Source of the DNA: Bacillota bacterium
Lineage (GTDB): Bacteria > Bacillota > Clostridia > Acetivibrionales > DTU013
DNA length: 64,000 nucleotides
NCBI GenBank assembly: GCA_023433505.1
Contig: JAEZCO010000021.1
Location: 62,001 to 126,000 of the forward strand
Reading direction: 5' to 3'
Shown here: piece after piece, positions 16,845-25,845 of the stretch
Layout of the letters: every line of letters starts with the position of its first letter
Numbering within the stretch: the first letter of the stretch is position 1
Notes under the pieces: generated by a model
Databases searched by the model: none
What the model was told of the DNA's origin: nothing
What the model saw: the letters and a program-made list of their open reading frames with translations, nothing else
Translations under genes and position numbers: made by a program

Positions 16845-18653
16845 TCAAATGGGCTCATTTTTATCCCGTGACCCTCCGATCGTGACCTTTGCCCCTCCGG
16901 CTCCATTATTGCCCAGAATGAATTCAAACTGTCCGTTGAAAAAGAGGAGCATTCTGGCATAGGTATTTAAAAGCCCCATACCTCCTATGTTGAAGCAGGT
17001 ATTTTGCTCGTTTCCGGTAATTTCCTTTTTAATGCAGGCCATCCTGTTCTTCAGATTATCAAGGACCTCTGCGTCGAAGCCCTGTCCGTTGTCTATTATT
17101 TCAATAAACCACCAGCCCTCCGACTGATAGCCTCTGATCCCTATTTCCATTTTTCCCTGGAAGCTCACAAAGCCGTGGTTGATTGAATTCTCCACAATTT
17201 GCTGCAGTACTATTTTGGGTATGGTCTCCTCATAAATATCGGAGGCCACATCAATCGTAAAATCAAGCTTATGTTCAAAGCGCTTTTTCATAAGCAGCAG
17301 GTAATTGCTTACATGCTCCAGCTCTTCCCTTATGGCTGCGGTCCTTTTTAAAGTATTTGTAGAATACCGCAGCATGGAGGCGATCCCGTCGCAGATTTCG
17401 CAGATTTCCTCGTCGCTGTTGGCCAGGCCTCTGTTGGAGAGCACATTCAGTATATTGTATATGAAATGGGGGTTCACCTGAGCCTGCAGTGAATCGAAAT
17501 TTGCCTGTATTTGCAGGGAGTGAGCCTTTATTTCACGGCTGACGGCTTCGTTCAATCTCACCCTTAACCGTTGAAACGATTTATTCAAGGCTTTAAATTC
17601 ATTATTGGAGCTTTCAAATACGATCTTGTCAGGCAGGTTCTCCAGCTCGGTCCCCTCCATTTTTTCTCTCAGCTGGCGAACAGGTTTTGCCAGCTGTCTT
17701 GAAAAAATATAAATATAGCCCAGGGATACAAACAATATCATCAAGCTGATTACAATTGTAAGATTGGCAATGTAAAGTAAAGGCTTTAACAACGCGGCCC
17801 TGTCCTGTACAAGGATGATCCTTATCCCGGAATAGTCCGATTTTACGCTTGCTATTATCTCATCCCGCCCCGTAAATTGTGTTTGCTGGATGGAGACGGT
17901 ATTCCGGGCCTTTGCTGCGAATTCTGTGTAAAAGGAAGCCAAAGCCTTGTTTTCGGGCTTATCACCAAAGAAAATATCACCATTTCCGGTGATTGCCAAT
18001 ACCTTTATGCTCTCATCACCGGGTATTGAAAATATTTTCTCAAGGCCGGAGTACAACTGCTGTATTTCTATATAGCCCATCCCCCCCTTTGGTCCCTGGA
18101 CACAGCGTACAAGTCCGAAAACCCTGGATTTTTTATTTATTGCCCAGGGGTCTTCATAGGGGGCAATGACTGCCGCTCTGCCTTCGGCCCTATCGGCCTG
18201 CTCTGTCCAGTCCAGGCTGTTTATCAGGCCGTCTATATTCCCGGTGACACTTTGTATCTTGAAGCTGCTGGTCAAAAAATCCCCTTTTTTATTAAAGAAA
18301 CTGACCCTGTAAAAATTTTTATCGGTGGTGTAGTTTAGAACATTGCTGTAAATGATCCTTCGTGCGTCATTGATATAGATCTGGTTTTGAGCAGTATTCC
18401 TGTCAATTGTTTCGAGACTTGTCATAGACGACACGAACCGGTCGGTGCAGAGTAAATAGGTCGACATGAGGTCCATGGGACGGAGGATATTATCAAGCTG
18501 CTGCGACATCTTGTCGGTGATGACTTTAAGGTTTGTATAGGCATTGGACTCGAAAACACCGGAGGTATATGTATAAAAGCTAAAAGACAGGATGGCGACC
18601 AGCATGATTATCAACAGAAAATACGTCAGGAAAAGCCGGGTCTGAAAGCTCAT
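16845..18653 (-). CDS. YesM-type sensor histidine kinase
   Basis: 602 residues. Membrane segments at about 7-28 (LFLTYFLLIIMLVAILSFSF) and 290-312 (LTIVISLMILFVSLGYIYIF) flank an extracellular sensor domain. A HAMP linker, the phospho-acceptor His396 in NPHFIYNIL and an ATPase domain (IVENSINHGFVS, DNGQGFD, GGMGLLNTYARM) follow. Its start overlaps the stop of the response regulator by 4 bases. It probably senses extracellular sugar and controls the importer genes just downstream. Confidence 0.94.
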   Translation of the reverse strand: MSFQTRLFLTYFLLIIMLVAILSFSFYTYTSGVFESNAYTNLKVITDKMSQQLDNILRPMDLMSTYLLCTDRFVSSMTSLETIDRNTAQNQIYINDARRIIYSNVLNYTTDKNFYRVSFFNKKGDFLTSSFKIQSVTGNIDGLINSLDWTEQADRAEGRAAVIAPYEDPWAINKKSRVFGLVRCVQGPKGGMGYIEIQQLYSGLEKIFSIPGDESIKVLAITGNGDIFFGDKPENKALASFYTEFAAKARNTVSIQQTQFTGRDEIIASVKSDYSGIRIILVQDRAALLKPLLYIANLTIVISLMILFVSLGYIYIFSRQLAKPVRQLREKMEGTELENLPDKIVFESSNNEFKALNKSFQRLRVRLNEAVSREIKAHSLQIQANFDSLQAQVNPHFIYNILNVLSNRGLANSDEEICEICDGIASMLRYSTNTLKRTAAIREELEHVSNYLLLMKKRFEHKLDFTIDVASDIYEETIPKIVLQQIVENSINHGFVSFQGKMEIGIRGYQSEGWWFIEIIDNGQGFDAEVLDNLKNRMACIKKEITGNEQNTCFNIGGMGLLNTYARMLLFFNGQFEFILGNNGAGGAKVTIGGSRDKNEPI

Positions 18654-20185
18654 AGTTTTTTCATCTCCCTATTATCATGATTGTACTCCGAAGGAGGGAC
18701 ACCGGTGACTGTGCGGAAAACGCGGCTGAAGTAGAACGGGTCATTGTAGCCTACCATTTCCGCAACGCTTTTGATATGGATGCCGGGATGTTCTTCCAGC
18801 AGCAGCCGGGCTTTTTTCATTCTCATATTTGTCAGGCATTCGTTAAAGGACATATTCTTAAATTTCCGGAATAGCCTGCTAAGGTAAGCCTGCGAGATTC
18901 CGAAGACAAGGCAGGTGCTTTGCAGTGAAAGAGGCTCCGGAAGGTTTCTCTCCATATATTTTTCAATGGATTCAAAGAAGGAAAGGTTGTCCATTTTCTG
19001 ATTCCTGGCTTCGGTACGCGGCACCAGCCTCTCAAAAATTTCCCATATATTTGTCATCAGATCACCGAAGGAGGCGGCAAAAAAGAAAGCCTCGTCCAGT
19101 AAAAACTCCATATTCTGCGCATCGGGCCTGTTATCGGACGTGGAGTACTTTTCGGCAGTTTTCAGGATCTGCCTGAGATCTGCCTCCACGCAGAGCTGTT
19201 TACGTCCTTCTTTTTCCCAGGAAGCAAATAATTTGACAAACTCCTGCCTCAGCTCATCATATTGCGCGTTGGCCAGGTAAAAATTAAGCCTGCTCAGGAA
19301 GGTGCCGTCAAGACACTGGCATTTGCTGCCTGACTCCCTGGGATCAAGGCTTTTAAACACCTGGTTCAAGCCTATCACCGTGTTGTTCTCAATGATGCGG
19401 GACATGCTGCCCAGTGTTTTTTTGCTGCTGCCTAAATCCGTTAAATGGTGTACAAATACGATATTATGATAATAGCATCCGAATTTGCCGGCGGCATCAT
19501 AAACAAGCTCTTCAAAGGACAGGCCGTCTTCATTTTCATAGGCATGGAAAAAGATAAGCTCCATGTTGTCCTTTCCCTTTATGACCCATGAGTATCGGCC
19601 GCCTCTTTCCTTGATGTAACTGAAGATATCCATGGCGGGATCATATCCGGCAGAGAACTGGCCGGATGAAAATCTGGAGGGGAGGCCATTGGCGCGTAAA
19701 AGGGCAATATTATAACGCTTATAGGGCAGGTACTTCTCCAGGCGCCAGGTTTCCACCTTTTCACCGGCATAGAGCTGCCTCAGGATGAAGGTGCACTGTG
19801 AGTAATAATCTTCTGAAAGCTTATCCTTTATTGCATACAGCAAATCTCTCAACTGTACGATGTTGATGGGTTTTAAAAGATAATCGACGGCACCTGATTT
19901 TAAAGCGCCTTTTGCATATTCAAAATCCTGATAACCACTGGCAATTACTGAATAAATGAAGGGAAACTCATCTTTTATGCAGGACACAAGCTTAATGCCG
20001 TCCATGACAGGCATTTTTATATCGGTAATGACGATATCGGGTTTATACAGCCTTACCAATTCCAGCCCTTCTGCTCCGTTTTCTGCAGATGCGACGACCT
20101 CAAAGTCTTCGCACCTGGTATTGATAACGTTACTTATATACCTCATCGCCGACGGTTCATCCTCAACCAATATGATTTTGATCAT
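18650..20185 (-). CDS. YesN-type response regulator, REC plus AraC output domain
   Basis: 511 residues. The receiver domain is at 2-120, with acidic residues in VEDEPS, phosphorylated Asp55 (ITDIKMP) and Lys105 (LLKP). The C-terminal AraC-type DNA-binding domain includes SQAYLSRLFRKF and AEMVGYNDPFYFSRVFRTVTGVPPSEY. It is the first gene of the operon RR-HK-SBP-permease-permease. The AraC remnant at 13.3 kb and the kinase pair at the left edge suggest repeated duplication of such systems in this island. Confidence 0.94.
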   Translation of the reverse strand: MIKIILVEDEPSAMRYISNVINTRCEDFEVVASAENGAEGLELVRLYKPDIVITDIKMPVMDGIKLVSCIKDEFPFIYSVIASGYQDFEYAKGALKSGAVDYLLKPINIVQLRDLLYAIKDKLSEDYYSQCTFILRQLYAGEKVETWRLEKYLPYKRYNIALLRANGLPSRFSSGQFSAGYDPAMDIFSYIKERGGRYSWVIKGKDNMELIFFHAYENEDGLSFEELVYDAAGKFGCYYHNIVFVHHLTDLGSSKKTLGSMSRIIENNTVIGLNQVFKSLDPRESGSKCQCLDGTFLSRLNFYLANAQYDELRQEFVKLFASWEKEGRKQLCVEADLRQILKTAEKYSTSDNRPDAQNMEFLLDEAFFFAASFGDLMTNIWEIFERLVPRTEARNQKMDNLSFFESIEKYMERNLPEPLSLQSTCLVFGISQAYLSRLFRKFKNMSFNECLTNMRMKKARLLLEEHPGIHIKSVAEMVGYNDPFYFSRVFRTVTGVPPSEYNHDNREMKKL

Positions 20186-20321
20186 TCATCAACCCCCAAA
20201 TAATCTCTGGCGTCTCTGCAGCTTGTCCTAATGCTGTTCCGATATATCGCTACCGCATTCTATATTATTTTATATTTCATTTATATTCAACAGTAATTTA
20301 GCGCATGAAACAGTAACAAAA

Positions 20322-20359
20322 GAAGAAGGCACCGCAAACTCATATGCAGGACCTTCTTC
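20322..20359. terminator. Candidate bidirectional terminator hairpin
   Basis: GAAGAAGG (20322-20329) pairs with CCTTCTTC (20352-20359), and most of the inner bases also pair. On the minus strand it is followed by TTTTGTT; on the plus strand by CATTATTTT. It lies upstream of the response regulator and 670 bases after glyQS, so the transcript it would end is unclear. Confidence 0.5.
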
Positions 20360-20556
20360 CATTATTTTAACAGAGAGTTAGTTTATTTTAATGCGCCGAA
20401 TAATGCCGCTATGCTTGCTTTATTCACTTAATGTACAGTAAGTAACTCGTTCATCCACCCTATGAAAGTTTTTCAGAGGTGGTACATTTAATTCAATCTT
20501 CTATCACATTAAAGCTAAATGGGTGGGCGTGGCTGCGAATAAATGCGTCATGTGGA

Positions 20557-20722
20557 GTCATGGCTGCAGGCTGTTTGTCCAGGCGAAGTTCGAATGCGGG
20601 GCCTCAGAGAATACCCGTGACCCTTCGGCACGGATGCCGAAGACGCTTGTCTTTGAGCCAGGGATGGCGAATGACAAGCGCCCGCATTAGAACGAGCCTG
20701 GACATTACAGCCTGCCCATGAC
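20557..20722. repeat. 166-bp cruciform-like inverted repeat element
   Basis: The arms at 20557-20600 and 20681-20722 are near-perfect inverted repeats (GTCATGG, CAGGCTGT, GTCCAGGC and AATGCGGG all paired). The 80-bp centre folds into two further 8-bp stems: CTTCGGCA/TGCCGAAG (20623-20642) and CGCTTGTC/GACAAGCG (20644-20680). Together they form a three-way junction. The rest of the 840-bp gap (20723-21024) contains a related, more degenerate copy of the right part (AATGACAAACGC, ACGAG, GGACATT) near 20840-20875 and no convincing gene. It could be a MITE-like element or a structured RNA. Confidence 0.7.
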
Positions 20723-21024
20723 GGAGCCTGATGCAGGGATTTGCAGTCATGCCCGCCCATTCCCTGAAAGCCGGCACCATCTCCTTTAACCAAGAATAGT
20801 ATCTTGAATTTGAGATTGCCGCGCTTCACCGCGTTCACTCGCAATGACAAACGCTCTATCACGAGGACGGACATTTTACTACAGGGACGGTTCGCGCTTG
20901 TCGCAGATAGAAAGGATATGGGCTGACCTTTGCCATTGCAAGCATTCACGGCGGTGTTCATTGAACATAGATAAATGTACCGGGCGTAGCAATCCATTAA
21001 CATTTGTCTGAATAAGTAAATAAG

Positions 21025-22386
21025 TTAGGTGACTGACACTCTACTCTTCAATTCATCAACTGGTACGACCACCTGCTGCATAGTATCACGTTCCCGTACC
21101 GTCACAGTACCGTGTTCAAGTGTTGCATCATCTATCGTAACTGCGTAAGGCGTTCCAATAGCATCGCCTCTGCGGTAACGCCTTCCAATGTTGCCGGCGT
21201 CATCATAGGAAACCATAAAAGACTTCTTCAGTTCATTGTAAATTTCCTGGGCTTTTTCAGCATGACGTTTTTTGATAAGAGGCAGCACATTTATTTTGAT
21301 TGGCGCAAGCGAAGAGTTAATCATCAGCACTTCCCTTTTATCCCCGCCCTCCAGCTCTTCTATGGTCAATGCCTCAAACAGGACAGCCAGAACAAGTCTG
21401 TCAAGCCCATAGGTTGACTCAATCACATATGGAATATACTTCTCATTGGTCTGTATATCAAAATATTCCATGCTCTTCTTTGAAAATTCCTGATGGCTGC
21501 GTAAATCAAAGTCCGTCCTGTTGTGTGTTCCGTTTATTTCTCCCCATCCAAACGGAAACAGATACTCTATGTCACATGCAGCCTTTGCATAGTGCGCCAG
21601 TTTCTCATGATCACGGAACCGCAAATGTTCTTTTGAAATACCGACAAATTCAAAGAATTCGATGCCATAGCTTTTGAAATATTCATACAGACTCTCGTCC
21701 TCTCCCTGCTTGCAGAATGTCTGGTATTCCATCTGTTCAAATTCTATCGTGCGGAATGTAAAATTACCCGGCGTAATTTCATTACGGAATGCCTTTCCGA
21801 TTTGACCAATGCTAAACGGCAGCTTTGTTCTCGTTGTGCGCAGCACATTTAAAAAATTCACATACTCGCCCTGCGCATTTTCCGGCCGGAGATATATGGT
21901 ATTTGACGTATCCCGCGTAACGCCGCGCTGCGTTGCAAACATAAGATTGAACTGCCGGATATCCGTAAAATTTGATTTGCCGCATTTGGGACATGGCAAT
22001 TTTTTTGCTTTTATAAAGCTAACCATCTCTTCCTGGGTCATAGCATCAGCATTCACAGCCGCATCAAAGTCATTAATGAGATTATCCGCCCGGTGCCTTG
22101 TCCTGCACTCTTTGCAGTCCAGCAGCGGGTCGGCAAAGCTGTCCAAATGTCCGCTGGCCTTCCATGTCATTGGATTCATCAGGATATCCGAATCCAATTC
22201 ATAGCTGTTATCCCTTCTTTGAATAAAGAAATATCTCCATGCGTCCTTAAGGTTGTTTTTCAATCTTGTACCCAGTGGACCGTAATCCCAGGTGTTTGCC
22301 AGTCCTCCATAGATCTCGCTTCCCTGGAATATAAATCCATACCGGTTGCAATATGCCATCATTTCTTCCATCGTTACTTTACTCAT
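21025..22386 (-). CDS. glyQS: Glycyl-tRNA synthetase, dimeric class II type
   Basis: 453 residues of the eukaryote/archaea-like alpha-2 GlyRS, which charges tRNA-Gly in the cytoplasm. Class II motifs are visible: RYGFIFQGSEIYGGLANTWDYGPLG near the N-terminus, IGKAFRNEITPGNFTFRTIEFEQME (motif 2), and IPYVIESTYGLDRLVLAVL (motif 3). A CKEC...CPKCG zinc-binding insert lies at about residues 90-140. The C-terminal anticodon-binding domain has GRRYRRGDAIGTPYAVTID. ATG 22386 is preferred: GGAGGT lies 8 bases upstream, while the ATG two codons earlier is only 2 bases from it. A T-box leader precedes it. Confidence 0.97.
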   Translation of the reverse strand: MSKVTMEEMMAYCNRYGFIFQGSEIYGGLANTWDYGPLGTRLKNNLKDAWRYFFIQRRDNSYELDSDILMNPMTWKASGHLDSFADPLLDCKECRTRHRADNLINDFDAAVNADAMTQEEMVSFIKAKKLPCPKCGKSNFTDIRQFNLMFATQRGVTRDTSNTIYLRPENAQGEYVNFLNVLRTTRTKLPFSIGQIGKAFRNEITPGNFTFRTIEFEQMEYQTFCKQGEDESLYEYFKSYGIEFFEFVGISKEHLRFRDHEKLAHYAKAACDIEYLFPFGWGEINGTHNRTDFDLRSHQEFSKKSMEYFDIQTNEKYIPYVIESTYGLDRLVLAVLFEALTIEELEGGDKREVLMINSSLAPIKINVLPLIKKRHAEKAQEIYNELKKSFMVSYDDAGNIGRRYRRGDAIGTPYAVTIDDATLEHGTVTVRERDTMQQVVVPVDELKSRVSVT

Positions 22387-22416
22387 TTGCATCTACCTCC
22401 TGCTTAATTATTTGAA

Positions 22417-22705
22417 CAACAAAAAAAGTCCGCTCCAAGCTATATGCTTAGGGCGAACTCTTATTCCAAGTCCGTGGTACCACCTAAATTCAGGTAAATC
22501 TGCACTCTGCCGGCACGAAAAAATTTTTTATGCCGCTTCCTTATAACGGGGGAAGTCTCCGGTGGTATCTATTCAGAATAGATCCTTTCAATCCACAGTT
22601 CAAAAGTGCCTTCTATATTGCTCTCATAAAGATTCGCACCATCCATCTTCTCTCTGAAATCAAGTCAATATATACTCTTCCTCTTCATAACCATTTCTAT
22701 ATGTT
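22417..22705 (-). promoter_or_regulatory. Glycine T-box leader of glyQS
   Basis: Read on the minus strand, the leader contains the invariant T-box AGGTGGTACCACGG (22472-22485). It is followed by an intrinsic terminator: a 14-bp stem from about 22428 to 22460 with the T-run at 22422-22428. Upstream, the stem I region carries GAAGGCAC, giving a glycine GGC specifier at 22608-22610, which agrees with the gene it controls. Uncharged tRNA-Gly should pair with the specifier and T-box and favour antitermination. The UGGU in the T-box implies an A discriminator base in the tRNA. Confidence 0.93.
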
Positions 22706-22711
22706 TTTAAT

Positions 22712-22740
22712 AGAATATGCCATTTAACCGCTTCTGTCAA
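22712..22740 (-). promoter_or_regulatory. Promoter of the glyQS T-box transcript
   Basis: TTGACA (22735-22740), a 17-bp spacer and TATTCT (22712-22717) on the minus strand place the transcript start near 22705, just before T-box stem I. Confidence 0.7.
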
Positions 22741-22783
22741 CCATAAAATTTTTTCCTCAATGTATTTGCTGCTATACAGCGTA

Positions 22784-24103
22784 CTATTGAAGCAGTTCTC
22801 TCACCCGATCCTTTAAAAATGCCTCAATTGCTTTCAATCTGTCGTCGGGCAGATTATACCGTTGATGTTTTTTAAGCTTTATATTGAGGAGTGGTCTAAG
22901 TTTGTCTCTTTGACATTTTGTCATTATTTGCTTTGCAAACTCTACAAAGTCAGGATAGGTTGCAGGAACCCGCGTTCTTGCATAGGTTTTAATATTTTTC
23001 AAATCCTCATTCATCGCATAACAAAATAGCGAAAGTCCATGATCAAAAATCGGTGCAAAGTCCTTTATATGATTCGTTTTGTTATCTACAAGAACACCGA
23101 AGTTTCCAAAGTGCCGGTCTGTGTTGCAGATAACCGCATCGAACACGAGCATATCGATGAACTTTTGATAGTATTTCTCACCAAGATTGCTATAAAACTC
23201 CAGCACAGCACGGATGCCGCCCTCTCGTACAAGCCGCCCGATGGGAATGTACGAGGTATCAATATCGGTGAAAAGCTCACAGGTGGAGCAAAGCTTCCCC
23301 TTCCAGACAGATAAGCCGTACTGTATCGCATCAAACCCCATCGCTTTCGCTACCTGATAGGCATAATATTCACTGTATGGCTCTTTACCCGTGTTGGCAG
23401 CGCCCTCTGTACCGGATTTATACAGCATAATTTTACCGCGGTCTCTACGCCAACATTTTGCAAGCATTCCATTCGTAGTAAACTCCGGCGAAGATGTAAA
23501 CGAAGAGGGCCGCATACTGCCGTGTCCGGTGAAAGCAATGGATGCCAGGGTATTGGAAAAACGGTTTTCAAACAGATTGTTTTCCGCAAAAGTTCCCGTA
23601 AAGCCGGCAGCGGGTGTCCAGTAACTGTCATTTAAGGATAAGCCCTTGCATATGTCAATGATGCCTTTTGTATCTTTTTCATTCAGTCCAAGCCTGGCAA
23701 GGAAGTTCTCTACATAAGCACGATTCGCAGGGATTGTCCTGTTTTTCAGCCATTTCAGCAACCCTTCGTCACTCACAACGAAATCAAGGGGAAGAAGATG
23801 CTTTTTGTCTTCGCCGATCCATGTGATTTTTGCGGCAAGCCCGTCAAATTCTTTTTGCAGTTCAAAACCCAAAAGCACTGTATCATACTGCTTCAGCGTA
23901 TAGCTGCAGTTACTGGCATGCTTTTTACTATACTTCCCACTCCTAATTCGCTGATCAGCAGGCTTTGTTGCATCTTTGGGAATAACCCAGTTGTTTCCCA
24001 GCTTATCCGCACCCTTAATTCGCTGTTGTTCACACAATAAAGCAACACGGCGTTTAGATATTCCCCAAAGCGCCGCAGCCTCTTTTGCGGTCATGATATC
24101 CAT
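22784..24103 (-). CDS. HTH-HipA-like serine/threonine kinase fusion
   Basis: About 440 residues. Residues 1-50 (MTAKEAAALWGISKRRVALL, then IKGADKLGNNWVIP) look like an excisionase/MerR-type winged HTH. The remainder resembles HipA C-terminal kinase domains: a Lys in KIMLYKSG, the catalytic DAVICNTDRHFGNFGVLVD, and a DFG-like DFAPIFDHGLSLF. HipA kinases phosphorylate aminoacyl-tRNA synthetases. No hipB-like antitoxin lies beside it, so the fused HTH may supply DNA binding. GAGGTGG precedes ATGs at 24103 and 24094; either could be used. The toxin role is inference, although its position next to glyQS is suggestive. Confidence 0.75.
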   Translation of the reverse strand: MDIMTAKEAAALWGISKRRVALLCEQQRIKGADKLGNNWVIPKDATKPADQRIRSGKYSKKHASNCSYTLKQYDTVLLGFELQKEFDGLAAKITWIGEDKKHLLPLDFVVSDEGLLKWLKNRTIPANRAYVENFLARLGLNEKDTKGIIDICKGLSLNDSYWTPAAGFTGTFAENNLFENRFSNTLASIAFTGHGSMRPSSFTSSPEFTTNGMLAKCWRRDRGKIMLYKSGTEGAANTGKEPYSEYYAYQVAKAMGFDAIQYGLSVWKGKLCSTCELFTDIDTSYIPIGRLVREGGIRAVLEFYSNLGEKYYQKFIDMLVFDAVICNTDRHFGNFGVLVDNKTNHIKDFAPIFDHGLSLFCYAMNEDLKNIKTYARTRVPATYPDFVEFAKQIMTKCQRDKLRPLLNIKLKKHQRYNLPDDRLKAIEAFLKDRVRELLQ

Positions 24104-24222
24104 CCATACCACCTCGCATGGCACTAATAAATACACTATATACAAATTCGGGAACAAAATCAATGATTTTGGAAATTGCCTCCGGAGGATTTTCATTGTA
24201 AAATGGAGGTGGAGGCAACTTT

Positions 24223-25086
24223 ATGTTTATTGAGGGCTTGCATGAAAAAGATATCTATAAGGAAAAATACCCTTTCCGGCTGGTGGAAAACGCCCTGGAT
24301 GACTTTGAGTACCCCTCCCACTGGCATAATGCGGTAGAACTCCTTTACCTCTGCAAAAACAGCTTTGCGGTGAAAATAAACGGCAAAGACATGCTATTGA
24401 GGGAAAGGGACATTCTTTTCATCGCCCCCGGCGATATCCATGGCTTTCCTAAAAATACCTGCCGTGGGATCAGGATCTTCATACAGTTTGACCTGACAAA
24501 CCTGGGAGGCATCGGCATTGATATTTCAAAACCCTTTTCAGTGGATACGGCGCTGATATCTTCCCATAACAATCCGGAACTCCATGCGCCGCTGGAAGAG
24601 CAGATAGTAAAGCTTATTGACCAGTACCGGAATAAAGACCTGGCATATCAATTTGCACTGAACGCAAGGATTTTTGATATCATGGCCCTATTGGCAAGAG
24701 GTTCCTCGGGTAATTTGACTGATGCTGCCGGCGCAAGACCGGGAAAGAAAGTGCATGGCTTGGAGAAGCTGAATAAGGCCTTTGATTATATCGGGCAGAA
24801 TTACAGGAAAAACATCTCCCTGAAGGATGCCGCCAATTTCGCAGGCTTCAGCGAATATCATTTTTCCCGGATTTTCAAGGATACCATGGAAATGAATTTT
24901 CATGATTACCTGGAAGAATACCGGATAAAAAAATCCGAAAGGCTTCTTTCGGATTCCAATTATTCAATAACACAGACAGCCTACATGTCCGGCTTTAACA
25001 GTCTTTCCACCTTCAACAGGGTCTTCCGGAAAGTGAAAGGCTGTACGCCTACCGGCTACAAAAAGCTTTATGCCGCCGGCTCCTGA
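24223..25086 (+). CDS. AraC-family regulator with cupin sensor domain
   Basis: 287 residues. The N-terminal cupin-like domain has FEYPSHWHNAVELLYL and INGKDMLLRERDILFIAPGDIHGF. The C-terminal AraC HTH pair includes ISLKDAANFAGFSEYHFSRI and AYMSGFNSLSTFNRVFRKVKGCTPTGY. GGAGG precedes the ATG. It is divergent from the HipA-like gene. Homologues sense sugars or uronates and activate catabolic genes; no obvious target is adjacent. Confidence 0.9.
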   Translation: MFIEGLHEKDIYKEKYPFRLVENALDDFEYPSHWHNAVELLYLCKNSFAVKINGKDMLLRERDILFIAPGDIHGFPKNTCRGIRIFIQFDLTNLGGIGIDISKPFSVDTALISSHNNPELHAPLEEQIVKLIDQYRNKDLAYQFALNARIFDIMALLARGSSGNLTDAAGARPGKKVHGLEKLNKAFDYIGQNYRKNISLKDAANFAGFSEYHFSRIFKDTMEMNFHDYLEEYRIKKSERLLSDSNYSITQTAYMSGFNSLSTFNRVFRKVKGCTPTGYKKLYAAGS

Positions 25087-25190
25087 ATATTATTCCAGCT
25101 TCCCGCGAAAAAACAACCTCCGCAGAAGCTCGCAAAATGCGGCTTGTTGCAGCCCGATTTCAGGAACACGGATGGAATGCTTCAATGCTC

Positions 25191-25703
25191 CTAATTCAAT
25201 AAAACCTTTCTCGGTATGAAGAATTTGAAATTGTTCAGCATCTTTTCATCGGGCTCAAAAATAACCAGCGTCTTTTCTCCCTTGTAATTCAAGGTTACAA
25301 AATACGCATCCGGTGATTCCAGTGAACTGGAGGCGTCGATGCGGTTTTTTATGCCCTGCACCGACTGGCTGAAGCTATTGCTTTTGACTTTGGCAACAAT
25401 ATCAAATTCCTTGCAGCTTGCACTGAAGATCCTTTTTCTTTTTCTTTGGGAAATAATCTTGTCTATATCCAGTTCGCCATTGGTAACCACATATTCATAT
25501 TCAACATTTCTGGAAGTTATGAGCCTGTAAGCCAGATAAATCAGCCCGGCTATCAAAAACAACCCTATCCCCAGCTGGCTGATAAACGGGATGTTGATCA
25601 GGACAAAGGCGAGTATTACAGCGCCCAATATAATGCCGGCAACCATCAGGTTATCCTTGAAATCTTTCTTTTTCGCTACGATCTTTTCCATAAAGACGTC
25701 CAT
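25191..25703 (-). CDS. DUF6106-like membrane protein
   Basis: 170 residues. Two adjacent membrane segments span about residues 19-60 (LMVAGIILGAVILAFVLINI, LGIGLFLIAGLIYLAYRLI). A C-terminal domain follows (YEYVVTNGELDIDKIISQRK, then YFVTLNYKGEKTLVIFEPDEKML), resembling small PH-like bacterial domains. The pattern matches Clostridia proteins I recall as DUF6106; function unknown. GGGAGGG lies 9 bases before the ATG. Downstream of groEL on the same strand but separated by a terminator, so probably its own transcript. Confidence 0.7.
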   Translation of the reverse strand: MDVFMEKIVAKKKDFKDNLMVAGIILGAVILAFVLINIPFISQLGIGLFLIAGLIYLAYRLITSRNVEYEYVVTNGELDIDKIISQRKRKRIFSASCKEFDIVAKVKSNSFSQSVQGIKNRIDASSSLESPDAYFVTLNYKGEKTLVIFEPDEKMLNNFKFFIPRKVLLN

Positions 25704-25794
25704 TAATAAAGCCCTCCCAAATAATTGGCTAAATACTAATCATACACATAAATTCTATCATACATACTCTGGCTTAACAATATGTGATATCACC

Positions 25795-25827
25795 AAAAAA
25801 AGGCCCGTTTTTTGAACGGGCCTTTTT
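25795..25827. terminator. Intrinsic terminator after groEL
   Basis: AAAGGCCCGTT and AACGGGCCTTT form an 11-bp stem with a 5-base loop. A T-run follows it on both strands. It ends the groES-groEL transcript. Confidence 0.92.
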
Positions 25828-25845
25828 AAACATTCAGCGTCTATT

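Noticed and set aside
20548..21003. 151-codon open frame in the glyQS downstream gap
   Set aside because: It crosses the cruciform repeat, has no ribosome binding site and is rich in Ser, Arg and Cys as expected for noncoding sequence.
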